This document shows, piece after piece, positions 26,010 to 38,000 of a stretch of DNA of 64,000 nt. The position numbers and the translations under genes are program-made. Every line of letters begins with the position of its first letter. Within the stretch, counting starts at the first letter, position 1. Source of the DNA: Rutpela maculata (Eukaryota; Arthropoda; Insecta; Coleoptera; Cerambycidae); assembly GCA_936432065.2 (NCBI GenBank), contig OW386292.2, forward strand, positions 128,895,639-128,959,638, in the 5' to 3' direction. The notes below the pieces were generated by a model. That model searched no databases and was not told where the DNA came from. It saw only the letters and a program-made list of their open reading frames with translations.

Positions 26010-26430
26010 ATTAGGGGTATAGTGTATACCCTATGCTTGAGTAGACACTGAAACCAAAGGCATATATTTCTATTCTAAACAGCAGCTCTTCCTTCGGCTT
26101 TATTAAATGAACTTATAGCATTAACTCAGCTAACGATAAAAAAATAATCAATAAACTCTTTTCGTCTAATGATAATTATTGACAACCACATATTTTAAAA
26201 AACGAGGTTAAGAACGCACAAAACAGAATCATTGCGCAAACCCCAGCGATATTTTCCTAGGAGAACGCTCCCGTTCCCTTGAAAAATAGCAAGAGAAGAG
26301 TATTCTCTTACAAACGTGTGATGTGAACAATCACTTTTGCTCCAGAATACGGTTTAATGCTTTGTAAGAGAACTCCGCCCACTTTTCTCATGAGAACGCC
26401 GTTCCCCGATTTCGAGAATAGGGACCCAGG

Positions 26431-26800
26431 AAGTGAGTCCAAGGATGGTCCCCACTGCAGCGGTTAGAGTGGTCCTGATTGCTTCTGTTATTCCTAGGAA
26501 AGTTATAGCCTCTGAACTTGACATAGGCGAGCTCTAATTGTAAAGCGCTCCTGCGGGCGTCACCACACGAGTGTCACATATGTTATGAGTGGTTTCACGT
26601 GTACGGTGTACGTCCATAGAGTAGTCCTTGGACTTAAGACCGAAGATACGTTTGTATAGTTGTCTTCAGGTCTATGAAGCACTCAAGAAATATCGGCGCC
26701 TTTGACCATCAAACACGCCGCGTCGCACCGCCAAAGACTCCGACATTTTTACACGCCTAACAAGTGTGCAGTCAACTATATACCATAGGGAGTACATTTC
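26431..26800 (-). pseudogene. LINE fragment, upstream part (right of the palindrome)
   Basis: On the minus strand, from about 26650 down: LWTYTVHVKPLITYVTLVW, then RLCQVQRL, then FLGITEAIRTTLTAAVGTIL. This is the well-known post-RT region of a Jockey/RTE-like LINE class (W.Y..VV.P.L.Y...VW; L..VQR; ITGA..TTPTAAL). Frameshifts are present. It joins the 23640-23750 fragment when the palindrome is removed. Confidence 0.7.
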
Positions 26801-28489
26801 AGGGCCAAATTAAGGATTGGCGCCCCTAGACAAATTAAATATGCAGGGTGATTTACCACGACATGCGGAAAATAAAATGGTGTAGTAGTCTTCTATGTGG
26901 GAAAGTCCCTGCAAAATTTAAAGTTATCCGAGATAATTTAGTAATTCTTGTTGCATTAAAACTTGCAAAGATACGATACTGTTACTTGTTTGTGATCAGT
27001 ATGATAGGATAATGAACTTATTGGGAAAGAACATATCGAAGATGTTTACATTTCCTTAATTGGCATAAAAAGTTAAGCTGGAGCGTGCGGTCAAAGTACC
27101 GCGTTTCTTGCTTTCGGTCGAACGATCAGGACACCGACAGGTACTAAGTACCCCCGAAGTTTGGTGTTTTTGTGTTATCGACGGATTTAAGTAAATATCT
27201 CTTATATCTACTTATTGTTCTAGAGTTCACTATCATAGGGTCAATGTCTGTTCCACTTATTTTGCTATGTTTGTAGTGTGACTTGATTAAAACCAGAAAG
27301 TCACTTCTACTCTCTCCAGCTTTGCTGTCAATAGTGCCAATCCCAAATCTGATAAAGGGAGAGGGGAAGTGATGTGGTTGTACCACGTTACGTTAGGTTG
27401 GTTAAAGTGGTTCCGTACACACACAACTTAGTTGTTCGTTCTTTTTGTCTTGCTTTTTGGATTTTTTTTTCTTTATTGCCAACGTTAATTGATAGTTTCA
27501 TATGTTTAGTGTTGAACAGTGTGCCTATGTCCTTAATTCGACGTGCCGAAATGTGTATTGATGCAGATTTCGAACAATTTATGTAAATCAACGATAATTT
27601 ATTGATAAGTTCTAGATTTATTGAATAGGCCTATCCACCACGCTGTCACATTGCTGTCACTTTCAAACAAAGTCGCTACTGGGTTAGGTATAAACTTTAT
27701 CATTATGAGCAACTTTTGCAGTTTTGTGACAAATTCAAAATAATTATTCTGTTTCTGAGGTTACCTGTTTGGCAATAAAGGCATTATTATTATTAATATT
27801 ATTATTCGCTGGCTTGTTTTGATCTGTTTATTATTGTTTACATTGATTTCCATAGAGACCAAAGACTCGATTTTTAGTTTTTCTATCCCCGATTGGAAAA
27901 AATGCGCAATTCGTTAAAAAAATCAGTCCGGTTATCGTATCTCGGACCTCTACCGTTCGTTTTCCAATTTCAAACAAAGCCATCCTGTGCTTGCGGTTTT
28001 GCAAAAAGAGATAACGAATTATTTACATTTTATAATTGGTATGAGAAGTTCGGTTCAGAGCGGTCCCATCAAAGTGCCGCGCTTTTTTGTTTGAGACCGC
28101 GATTACCGAACACAAATTGGTAATCTTTACACTTCTTTATGACTTTTTAAAAGTAAGTAAGAAACTTCGATGATTCGGAACTATACATCCATTGACCTAG
28201 AAAAGCAGTGGTTCTCAAATGTCTCCCACCATAAAATTCAAATTTTTGACTTAGGCCAGTTTTTCCCCAGCAAACCAAACCACATCATTTTAACATCATA
28301 ATGATGTGATTTTTGCAACAGTGACGTCGTCATTCTTGTTTGCAACCACGTGGAAATGCCGTCACAGTGACGCTAAACGGCCGCACTCAGCCACGTCGTC
28401 AAAAGTGACTTACTTATTTTCCACTTTTCAGCCACATCAGTACCATTCATTTGTGATATAGATATGATCATATTGTGTACAAAAAATAT
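26801..28489. other. Stretch without a supported gene
   Basis: Several short frames (for example 27374-27586 and 27893-28123, +) match nothing I recognise. At about 28266 CCCAGCAAACCAAACCACATC is a variant of the ACCCAGYAAACA motif. A TTATTAT tract lies at 27783-27806. Confidence 0.35.
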
Positions 28490-29285
28490 ATATTATAACA
28501 ACTTGAATGTTACCGCCCAATTACTTTTAAAATAAATAAAAAGAATCTATATTGCAACAAATAAATCTACTTTTATATTACGAAAAAATAGCTCCATTGA
28601 AACTTAAAAATCACCGATTAAAGATTAATATTTTATATCCGGCTCCAAAAAATGATGAATTTTTGAATAAATTATGTTTCCTCATTGAATTTTTTGTTGT
28701 TTTTTTATCGAAAAAAATTATTTCATTAAAGTCGGCTGACATTTTATACCTTGTGTGTGATTTTACATTCTGAAAAACTTTTCTCATTTTAAGAAATAAA
28801 GGTGAACTTATATTATTTCTTAAATATTTGTTTCAAAATCCTCCTGCATACCTAAAATTATTCTCGTTGCATAATATAGTTACATATATAATTAGCTGTA
28901 TATGATAATATAATTTTAGATATACAGGGTGATTTGTAAACAAATATTTAAGAAATAAGTACACCTTTATTTTTCTAAATGAAAAAAATAAAGAGAAAAG
29001 TTGTTCAGAATGTAAAATCATACACTAAGTATAAAACGTCAGCCGACTTTGATGAAATAATTTTTTTCGATTAAAAACAATAAAAAATTCAATGAGGAAA
29101 CATAATTTATTCAAAATTAATCATTTTATATTGCCAGGTATAAATATAAATCTTTCATCGTTATTTCATTGAGATTTCATTCATTTTTTTCGTAATATAA
29201 AAGATTTATTTGTTGCAAAATAGATTCTTTTCATTTATTTTAAAATTAACTCAGCGGTAACATTCAAGTTGTTATAATATACATT
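28490..29285. repeat. Inverted repeat, arms about 350 bp
   Basis: The left arm (28490-28835) and right arm (28930-29285) are inverted diverged copies. Shared blocks include AACTTGAATGTTACCGC, AATAAATCTACTTTTATATTACG, TTTCCTCATTGAATTTTTT, TTTCATTAAAGTCGGCTGAC and AAATATTTGTTT. The spacer includes TACAGGGTGATTTG, a phrase typical of some element ends, so two head-to-head copies of one repeat are also possible. Confidence 0.8.
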
Positions 29286-29992
29286 ATAAAGCAACATAAT
29301 TTATTCACAATTCATTTTTATTTTAATGGCTTACTTCAGACAAAACATTTCATCAAAGTAGCCTGATATTGCTGAAATTTTACACAAAAAAGTATATTTC
29401 ACATTCGCTTTACTTACCTTTTCCTTAAATTTTTCTTGAGATTTCGGAAAATATATAAAAAGGCAGTTCATACATAATCGTTTGATATTTGCTTATAAAT
29501 CTTTCACATATCCCTAGATATTTTAATCGTTTTATAGCACATATATTACTCACTAAAGTGGGGTCCCAGAAAATGCCTTTAAGTAAAATAATAGAAATTA
29601 GATTTAAAAATATAAAAAGTATTAAATAAATCTGAAGTGATCAATGAAACAAACATTTCCGAAACTATATATATTCAAGATATGATTACAGGTATGCCTT
29701 ATAATATAAATTCACCTAGCTATTTCTTTCTTGATCTTCTTTGATCCCTATAACGGATTAAGTGTCACAATTATCTCATAGTCAAAGTCTGCTGTGGCTG
29801 GAACTATTTTTCATACCACATCTAAAAATTTATAAAAAATTATTTATCACAAATTGAAAATGAAAATGTTTAATGTTTGAAAATGTTTAATAAGATTTGG
29901 TATCATTTATGTCAGTAAAAATAATGTTAAAAGTCGAGTGTTGGTAGTGGTAATTTCGAGTTCAACCACACACTCGTTTTGTTATTAAAGTA
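29286..29992. other. Stretch without a supported gene
   Basis: AT-rich; nothing recognised. Confidence 0.4.
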
Positions 29993-30662
29993 AAAAACCG
30001 CTGCCCAAGGAATCACTACTTCCACATCCAGATTTTCTATCCAAGTCTCTCATAACGAAAAAATTTTGTATGTGGAAATAATTGTTTATAGAACTTTAAT
30101 AATATAACATTTGAAATCGTCTACCTCAAAAACCCATAAAACGATATCCCACACGGTAGTGGGGTGGGGGTGGTGATAGGGGGGTAGTAGTGGAGGTGGA
30201 TGAAGTAAAAAGAATATTTTGAGACTTTTGATTCTTGTACACACACTAAATCACAATTTTATTTTCATCTCCTTTAATAATGGGGTAGGGGTGGTAATGG
30301 GGGTGGCTAATGCCAAAAAATTTTTTTAAACCTTAGCTTCTCTTATATCACTAAATACCAATTTTATGGACTGTTACCTGCTTGATTTACCGATTTACCC
30401 CCCAACCCTTCGACGGAATAAGATGAAAATATAATCTAGTTCCAGATCCCGTTAAAGTACATACGTGTACCAAATTTCAAGTCATATCTTAAACGATTCC
30501 AGAGTAAACGTGGGCACAAAAAAAGTTACAGACCGACAGACAGAAATTTTTTTTTTGCTCAAATTTAAAATCTCGACGTTTCATGACATTTTAGCCTATC
30601 TGAACAATAAAAATTTTCAAAAATATTTTTGTCGTTACCATACTTCCGCTGGATGTGGAAGT
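29993..30662 (-). mobile_element. TCTG-microsatellite element, copy D
   Basis: Complete minus-orientation copy: AAAACCGCTGCCCAAGGAAT at the + left end and a CTGGATGTGGAAGT right end, with only two ACAG units at the microsatellite position near 30535. Confidence 0.88.
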
Positions 30663-31279
30663 AATTAAATTTAATTTTAATAGCTTACATCTTTAGAACA
30701 ACTTCATTGACACTATTGAAAATATAAAAAAAAGGATGACGATTGAAAATAAACTACTATTTTGTAAAACATGAATTAGCAGTAAAGATAAGAATTCAGA
30801 ATTTGATTCTAACAGGGCATGCAGAATACGGTTCTAAAATTATTTGAACTTTGTATCACTCTTGATTCGTGGACACCATTTAAATTCTATCTCTAGCAAA
30901 ATAATAAAGTTTAGATGAGACTTAAAATAAGACACTAAGTATACACTAAATTAAAAATTAAGCAAAAAAAAAACTGAAGGTGAAGTTTCTCATTACCGAA
31001 ACGAGTATTTCAATATGAAACAATAAAGAATATATTTTTTTTATAGAGCCTTATTATAGCTACAGAAAAAATTGGTAAAAACAGCAGTTTGCACAAAATT
31101 CAAATGCAAAATGTCTAAGATTTTAGAACTTATATAAACTTACCATCTTTTCTCTCATTATACTGCCACTGCCAGAAGCCCCACGAACGAAGATAGTTTT
31201 AATTGTCTATTATAACATTCTAAAATAGAAAAAAATGTATAAGTACCTAAATTATTCCAGTTAAATAGGGAGGATTAGA
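30663..31279. other. Stretch without a supported gene
   Basis: AT-rich; nothing recognised. Confidence 0.4.
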
Positions 31280-32485
31280 GGAAAAAAACTGATACCTGAA
31301 GTTTTGAAACTTGGTAGAGATGTTCATTAAGGCCCACTGTTTAAACATACTTAAAGTTCGTCAACTCTATCTCTTACGCTCGCGCCGCCATCTTGAAAAA
31401 ATGGTGCTCAGATTAAGTTTTTTTTCTTATATCTCGCTAACCATTAGAGATATCGAAATTAAGTCTCCAATAAAAAGTAAGCTTATAAAATTCTCTACAA
31501 AAAATGTAATATAATATTTTCCCGTATCTATTATTATCATCTTCTAAAATAGGAAATTACATTTGATCAACACATTTCTAAACCGGAAATCACTCGTAAA
31601 AAAAATTCATATTATTATGTTAATTCTAGAATTTCCAATAACTTTAAAATATCCGTCGAATATCTGTTTGTCAGTCTGTCAGTTTGTCCATCTGTACGAC
31701 ACTTTTTGTGAGTATGATAATTTAAAAGAGAGGAGTCCAATTTTATTGAAATTTGAACAGTAAGTTGTGTTTGTGTTAACTAAAGGAAGAACTCTATTGA
31801 TTTTGAAAAAAATCGATTAGTAAATAAAAAAAGGCATGTGAAGAGTGTTATAACACCTTTGATAATATGCTAAAAATACAGAGATACTGCACAGTATACT
31901 GACCAACGTTTCGACAATCAAGATGGTGTCATCGGGAGATCATTAAAATTGCAAGTATGTCACTTAAACCTACAATCATAACATACTTACTGATCAATTT
32001 TTTTTTTAAACGCTGTGGTTCTTCTTATAGCTAACACTAATTTATTGTCCAAATTTCAATAAAACCAGACTTTTCTTTTTTAAGTTATTTAGCTTACAAG
32101 AGACATGACGGACGGAGAGGCAGACGGACAGACGAACGGCCTGACAGAAGAGACATTTTGAAAGTTGTCCCGTATTTTATGACAATACAATGATATATTT
32201 TTATTATATATGAGTGATATTCACAATTGAAACGTGTCGATGAAATGCATATAACACTTTTTGTGCAGAATTTTATAAGCTTTATTTTGTATATAAACAT
32301 AATTTCGATATCGCTAATGGTTAGAAAGATATAATCAGTAAACTGAATCCGACCGCCATTTCTCCAAGATGGTGGCTCAAGCGCAACAGTTTGGGCTGGG
32401 GACTTTTAGTATGTTTAATAGTAGGTAAGCCTAAATGAACATTTGCCAAATTTAAACACTCTATCAGTTTTTTTTTCGTCAAACG
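31280..32485. mobile_element. 1.2-kb foldback element with TCTG-like tracts in both arms
   Basis: The arms (about 31280-31770 and 32040-32485) are inverted diverged copies. Shared blocks are AAAACTGATA, CGCCATCTTG(A/G)A, TCGCTAACCATTAGAGATATCG, AAGCTTATAAAATTCT and CCAATTTTATTGAAATTTG. Each arm holds a degenerate TCTG/CAGAC tract (31661-31700 and 32101-32140). It is a different family from the copies A-I. No transposase. Confidence 0.75.
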
Positions 32486-33697
32486 TCGAAATTTGTTCTA
32501 ATTTGACTGGGGTATTTATACTATAGATATAATTAGACAATCCTCGGATTCGGGTACTAAAATAATATAGGTACTAGATCAAAATAAAATTATGGGTAAT
32601 AATTAAAGCAAATATACAATATGACTGCATTTTGTCGTCAATTGGTAAGAAAACAATTATCAGTAGGTATTTAAATCAAAAATAACCTAAATATGCTCTC
32701 TATATATTTATAATTTATTTATTTCTCTTTTATACTGTTTTTATAAATATAATGAAATTTAAATATAAAAGTGTACGTATATTTTACCAATTAATTGATA
32801 GCACACAGAAGGTACCTAATAATCTCGTCGAATATCAAATGGGGCACGCTGCATGGATGACATGGAGACAAACACTGTACCTATTGGTATACCTAATGTG
32901 GTACAAAAACTAAATTATGAATTCGAAAGTATTCTGTAATTGAAAAATAAATAACCAGTGTTAACCAATATATTATGTTAAATGATAAATTAGTTTTTTT
33001 CCTTGAATCTTAATGATGTCATTCGATATGTCACCAAACATGAAAATTACAGGCAAGGTATAAAATAAGAATATAAAATTTCATAGTAACAATGTAGCTA
33101 ATACAAGTAGGTACTTACCTTTACGTAAAAATGTGTTGATATTTACCAAACAAAAACCAAAAACATTAAAACTAAAGTTTATTGACGTCAACGTCGTTAA
33201 TACAACACAGACAAGTATAAACTGGAGAGCAGAGAGCAGAACAAAGACATTCCAGTAGTAGTACTAGACTAGTGGCGCTGCCGGCGGTGGTCGCTATTTA
33301 GTAAGAAATGGTGATACCAAAGTGAGTGGTGGCTCAGTTAGTTATATCCACGTTTTAAAATGTATCATTAAATTGATGTGGTGATTGTGGACATCCCAAT
33401 CTCCACTGACATGGGAGTGGTTATAATGTGAACGTTCTGAAACGGTCCAAAGAGTGTCATCACGGTGATGTGATGCTTTGCCATTTACAAAATCCACTAA
33501 AATGTGAGTGGCTATAATGTGGATGTGGCAGAGTGTGTTTACTGGGTCTTCAAAATGCCCTTAGAGGAAAAAGTCATATAGGTTTTTTGCTTGCCTAGTC
33601 GGTGCCAATTACTAGTTTTTGTAATGACATGAAACTAATTACACCCTGTATAACAGAATGAATAGTAAGAGATAGAAGCCAACTTCGTCCAATTCGA
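32486..33697. other. No gene; ACCCAGTAAACACAC (inverse) end at 33546
   Basis: Sequence ends GTGTGTTTACTGGGT at about 33533-33547, the inverse of the 13695 terminus, preceded by about 200 bp rich in GTGGTTATAATGTG motifs. Its partner end is not identified; the rest is AT-rich. Confidence 0.45.
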
Positions 33698-34005
33698 CTA
33701 GGCATAATCCCTCGGATGGTAGCTTCGCACCACCGCCGGCTCGAGCGAGTGTGTGAACCAAATGTCACGCCGAGACGAGTCTGTCACTTGAATTGGTGAC
33801 CGCATCTCATCTCGCTGTTCTGGATAAGTGGTAGAGTAGCATTAGCTAAACTTCGCCAGGACGTTAATATAAAATAAGGCACAAAAAAAAACGTCCGGAC
33901 CTGCGGTTTCTTTCGTACTGAGCACAACGTACAACAACGAGTCATCAGTGGGGTAAAACTAACCTGTCTCACGATAGTCTAAACCCAGCTCACGTTCCCT
34001 ATTAG
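33698..34005 (-). pseudogene. 28S rRNA pseudogene fragment
   Basis: On the minus strand, 34005 down to 33893 reads as the 3' domain of animal 28S rRNA: AATAGGGAACGTGAGCTGGG, then GTGAGACAGGTTAGTTTTAC, then GCTCAGTACGA and an ACCGCAGGT block. After about 125 bp of unrelated sequence, 33766 down to 33698 resumes with GACATTTGGTTCAC, GGTGGTGCGAAGCTACCATC and GGGATTATGCCT. The order is right for 28S. It has substitutions at conserved sites, lacks flanking rDNA and carries an inserted block, so it is a dispersed non-functional fragment. Confidence 0.85.
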
Positions 34006-34157
34006 CGTTGAGCATGCAGTTCCACATTAGTGGGGACAATACCCCATCCTGCGGACAGCCTTCATCGTTTCGTTACGAAGCGTGATTTCAATGTCGCAGG
34101 TACACTCCCCGACAAATAAAAGTAGGACAACTCTTGTTCATTGAAAACTATATTTTT
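34006..34157. other. Spacer between rRNA fragment and TCTG copy E
   Basis: Not recognised as rRNA; no frame. Confidence 0.3.
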
Positions 34158-34835
34158 ACTTCCACGTCCAGTGGAAGTATAGTAACGACAAAAAAATTTT
34201 TAAAAATTTTTATTGTTCAAATAGGCTTAGAATGTTACGAAACGTCGAGATTTTAAGTTTGAGCGAAAAAAAATTTTCTGTCTGTCGGTCTGTCTGTAGG
34301 TCTGTCTGTAACTTTTTTTGTGCGCACGATTACTCTGGAACCGTTTGAGATATTGACTTGAAATTTGGTACACATATGTACTTTAACGAGATCTAGAACT
34401 AGATTATATTTTCATCTTGTTCCGTCGAAGGGTTGGGGGTAAATTGGGGTAAATTTGGGGAAAATAGGTAAATCAAGCAGGTAAGAGTATATACAAGAGA
34501 AGCTGAGGTCTCAAAAAAAATTTTGGCATTAGCCACCCCCATTACCACCCCCACCCCATTATTAAAGGGGATGAAAAAAAATTGTGATTTAGGGTGTGTA
34601 CAAGAACCTCGAAATGTGTTTTACTTCATCCACCCCACTACCACCCCCTATCACCATCCCCACCCCGCTACCGATGTGGGGTATCATTTTATGGGTTTTT
34701 GGGGTAGAGGATTTCAAATATTATATTATTAATGTTCCATAAACAATTATTTCCACATACAAAATTTTTTCGTTGTGAGTGACTTAGATAAAAAATCTGG
34801 ATGTGGAAGTAGTGATTCCTTGGGCAGCGGTTTTT
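34158..34835 (+). mobile_element. TCTG-microsatellite element, copy E
   Basis: Full-length copy, starting ACTTCCACGTCCAGTGGAAG and ending TTGGGCAGCGGTTTTT. The microsatellite has only about five TCTG units (34278-34310). It closely resembles copy A outside the tract, so it is the best reference for the unexpanded form. Confidence 0.9.
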
Positions 34836-35047
34836 AGTTATGTAAATCGATCTTGGTAGACGATATTCGTACGGCGGTGCCAACTTTATTATATTTTTCA
34901 AATAATACAACTGGCCCTTAGGAAAATTAGACAGTAATTTATTAAAAATATCTTAAGTAATAAATAATTTTTTACAGATAAAATAAACTAAAAAAAATAA
35001 ATAAATAAATAAATAAAAAACAAACAAAAACAAAAATATAGGAACTC

Positions 35048-35990
35048 AATATCTAGTCATGGTCCCGTTATTATTTATTACTTCTTGCATTCTTCTGGGG
35101 ATTGAATCGATCAAATTTGACTTTCCGCCAGACTTTTAATGACAGTTTTCTCAATGAGAGACTATAAATGATTTTTATTTAATTATTTTGTTTCTGTATT
35201 TTCGGAACCATTATTCCTCAAATGTTTTCCAACGGATTCATGTCGGGACATTTAGCAGCCCAAGGCAGAACCTCAACATTATTTTCATCTATATAATTTC
35301 TCACACAATTGCAATTATCATGCTGGAATATAAAATTGTCGTCAGGGAAACGTTGTCTAACTGAAGGCAACATTACGTTCCAAATATTTTCTAAAATTTA
35401 GCCTTTCATCGATATTCCAGCAAACCTCTAAACCTTCCATTGACATCCACGCCCAAGCGTTCACTGAAAACCTTCCAGATCTATCATTTGGTGCAATATA
35501 ATTTTCGTTAAACCTAGGGCCGAATACGACCGTCATTGTGAGATTTATATATTTTTTCATCAGAAAAAATTACACTTCTCCAAAAATCTGCATCATTTAA
35601 TAAATGATAGCGAGCAAATATTATACGCCCTTGCTTTTCCTCTTCTGTTAATTTATATTTTTTTGCGGCTGCACAATTTTTAAGATCAGACTTTTTCACT
35701 TTTCTTAAAGTCATCCTTACGGAGGCGGGGAAATTTGTTTCAACTTTAGCCTTATTTGCGTTATCGAAAGGATGATTTCGTAAATAATTCACTAAAGTAG
35801 TGTCCTGCCCTTCCGGAGTTTTTCTAGGTCTACCTGTTCCTACCTTTCTCTCAACAGTTCCTTCATTTTCTTTTAATTTTCAAAATAGTATTCTTGTTGA
35901 CATTAAATTCTTCCTCAAGAAGTCTTATTGACCAACCGCCCTTAATCTTCGAAACAATTCGTGGCTGTTTTACAAAACTAAAATAAAATA
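35048..35990 (-). pseudogene. Tc1-like transposase relic
   Basis: Minus strand. An N-terminal helix-turn-helix region (GGWSIRLLEEEFNVNKNTI), a GRPRKTP hinge, then the catalytic domain: VIFSDEKIY (first Asp, about 35555-35578), IFQHDNCNC (second Asp, about 35315) and CPDMNPLENI (third acidic residue, about 35222-35250). The end PRRMQEVINNNGTMTRY and a stop lie at about 35048. These are Tc1/mariner DD34E hallmarks. A frameshift near 35520 and others break the frame, so it is inactive. Clear TIRs were not identified. Confidence 0.85.
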
Positions 35991-35999
35991 TCCTAGTTT

Positions 36000-36409
36000 T
36001 ATTTGTCGAGAAGTGTACTCAGCATGGATGATATCCATTTAATGGTTGGGTTGAACGCTCTTTCGATATCTAAGAATGCTACCAATGCCAATTCTTTCTG
36101 CTCTAGAGCCTTCTCACGTTACTTTAAAAGTTATGAGTGAATATACAAATAAAATCGCGCTCTAAACGTATAAACCCGATCTGTTCCATCGTAAATAAAA
36201 AATTGAGACAAAAAAGTCCACCGGAAGTTGTATTGTTAATGAAACAATTGGCTTTTGTGATACAGATTACAGAACTAGCTTATGCCCGCGACTTCGTTCG
36301 CGTGGAAGACATCTTGCGAGTGAAAATATAAGAGCATTGACATACTAACTTAAGTCAAGAAGTACTACATACTCACTGAGTACTCCTATAGTACTCTGGA
36401 AGTACACTT
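36000..36409 (+). other. Non-coding; possible LINE-related end at 36275-36335
   Basis: The phrase AGCTTATGCCCGCGACTTCG at about 36278 is, from memory, part of a widespread arthropod repeat (LINE/RTE-related). It may pair with the block at 38040-38510. Confidence 0.35.
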
Positions 36410-36645
36410 GAGGGAACACTGCGCATTCATGGTACCCGGGAAAACCCAATGCGCATTCATTGCATTCAACGAAAACTTCTGCGCATCCATAGCACTCGGG
36501 GAAACCTATTGCGCAATCCATGGGACTTGGATAAACTCACTGCACATCCATTGCATTCAAGGAAACCCACTTGGACCCACTGTGGATATCCACTGCACTC
36601 GAGGAAACCCTCTGCGCATCCATAGTACTCGGGGAAATCTACTCA
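36410..36645 (+). repeat. Minisatellite, about 30-bp unit, about 8 copies
   Basis: Diverged tandem units of the type CTGCGCATCCATAGCACTCG plus GGGAAAC. An 82-codon frame over it simply reflects a unit length near a multiple of three and is not called as a gene. Confidence 0.88.
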
Positions 36646-36783
36646 TCGCAATTTGATAACAGTTCATTATTCTATTTTTGTGTTACAATGAGTTATGAGT
36701 TAAGCGAAAAAATAATTATTTTTATCGTATGTGCTTAGTGCTTAAAATTTTATCGAAAATTTTTTCGAAAGCGTGTTGCCTGG

Positions 36784-36896
36784 TTATATAAAGAGTGCAA
36801 ATTGACAGTTTATTATCTGATTAAATCCCGACCGCTTTAGCGGGAGGGATTTAATCTTTGATAATAAACTGCCAATTTGCACGAGTTATATTAACT
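36784..36896. repeat. Hairpin palindrome
   Basis: Arms of about 50 bp (AGTGCAAATTGACAGTTTAT.. and inverse) close on a GCTTTAGC loop. Probably a small foldback MITE. Confidence 0.85.
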
Positions 36897-38000
36897 AGGG
36901 GCAACTTAGCTTGAGAAAAAAATTTTAGATAAAATTTAAAGCACGAGTGGTATTTGTGGAGAATATTTCACGAGTAAATAATTCATTAAGTAAATCTTCA
37001 ATATTATGTTCAGTAATTAATTGCTTCAGACGTTTCCTTGTTACTTTTTAGAGATTACTCACCTTTATCTTCAATTTCATCATTTACGTCACATAAAAAT
37101 GCATTTCCAAAGCGACTCATCTAATAAAAAACAAAGTAGGTTTAAATTATGACAATCAAGAAAAGCAATATACGTTAAACCATAGGTACTGTAACTTATA
37201 AAACTAGTCATCACAACAAAGCACGCTTCGACCAATCACATTACGGGTGAAATCACACAAATTGCATATTACCAATCTATCCCTTTTACGTTCTAAGGCT
37301 GGCGGCTCAGATGGTATGGTACCGCCATCTAGTAACGCTAGCTTAACTTAGTTACTAGCCTAAACAGTGAATTGAATTATTATATTAAAGTGTTTATTAA
37401 TATATATTTATGTATTTAATCCTTGTTTCTAATTTGAGAAGTTTGATAGTTAGTTAAAGTTTACTTGTTTAAGTAGAGAGACTTTAAGTACAACGAATTA
37501 TAATGTATATAGTGATACTGCAGAGTTTTCATTTTCAAAATAAGTGTTAGCTGCTTTGTAATGATTGATGAATTACCATAAGTAAGTACCTACATTTGTG
37601 TATTTATCATGAAATAACTGATTTGTCTGCTTCGTAGATATTCATATTTAATTTTAGTTGGGAAAATTATTTTGTAATTATGTTAGGTATTAAGCCATTG
37701 AAAGCTGTGTACCTATAACTTGTCCCGAACCTATATAAGTTCCACACAGCATTGGCTTTTTAGGTTATTAATACAGTACTACAATTTACAATTTACGTTA
37801 ACAATTAGTAATAAGCTAGAGAAGATATTTATAGATGACATTTAAAAGCACGATTTGTCCTATTTGCCGAAAACATGTCACGACACAAAACGTCAAAAAA
37901 TTTTCGCAATATTTGCCGCTGCAGCGACCTAAAAAATTAGAGCGATAAATTTTGCATGTTGGTCCTGTCAAAAGCAGATCTAGCTTGAATTACCACTAAT
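36897..38000. other. Stretch without a supported gene
   Basis: AT-rich; nothing recognised. Confidence 0.4.

Larger units (their letters stand above)
23751..26430. mobile_element. 2.7-kb palindrome built from PIF/Harbinger-like sequence
   Basis: Arms of about 1.2 kb (23751-24964 and 25196-26430) are inverted copies around a spacer of about 230 bp. They start CCTGGGTCCCTATTCTCG and run through AAGTGGGCGGAGTTCTC, sequence of the kind found at PIF/Harbinger ends. Each arm contains the same C-terminal piece of a PIF/Harbinger-like nuclease gene and the same small MITE, so the inversion arose after the MITE had inserted. It splits a LINE remnant (23640-23750 with 26431-26800, both minus). No direct 3-bp target duplication is evident. 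Confidence 0.85.

Noticed and set aside
23751..26430. Assembly artefact (collapsed or inverted haplotype) as the explanation of the palindrome
   Set aside because: Not fully excluded, but the arms differ at many positions and the spacer is unique, as for a real old inversion.
36408..36656. 82-codon repeat protein
   Set aside because: The periodicity is that of the DNA minisatellite; no start context, domain or partner exon.
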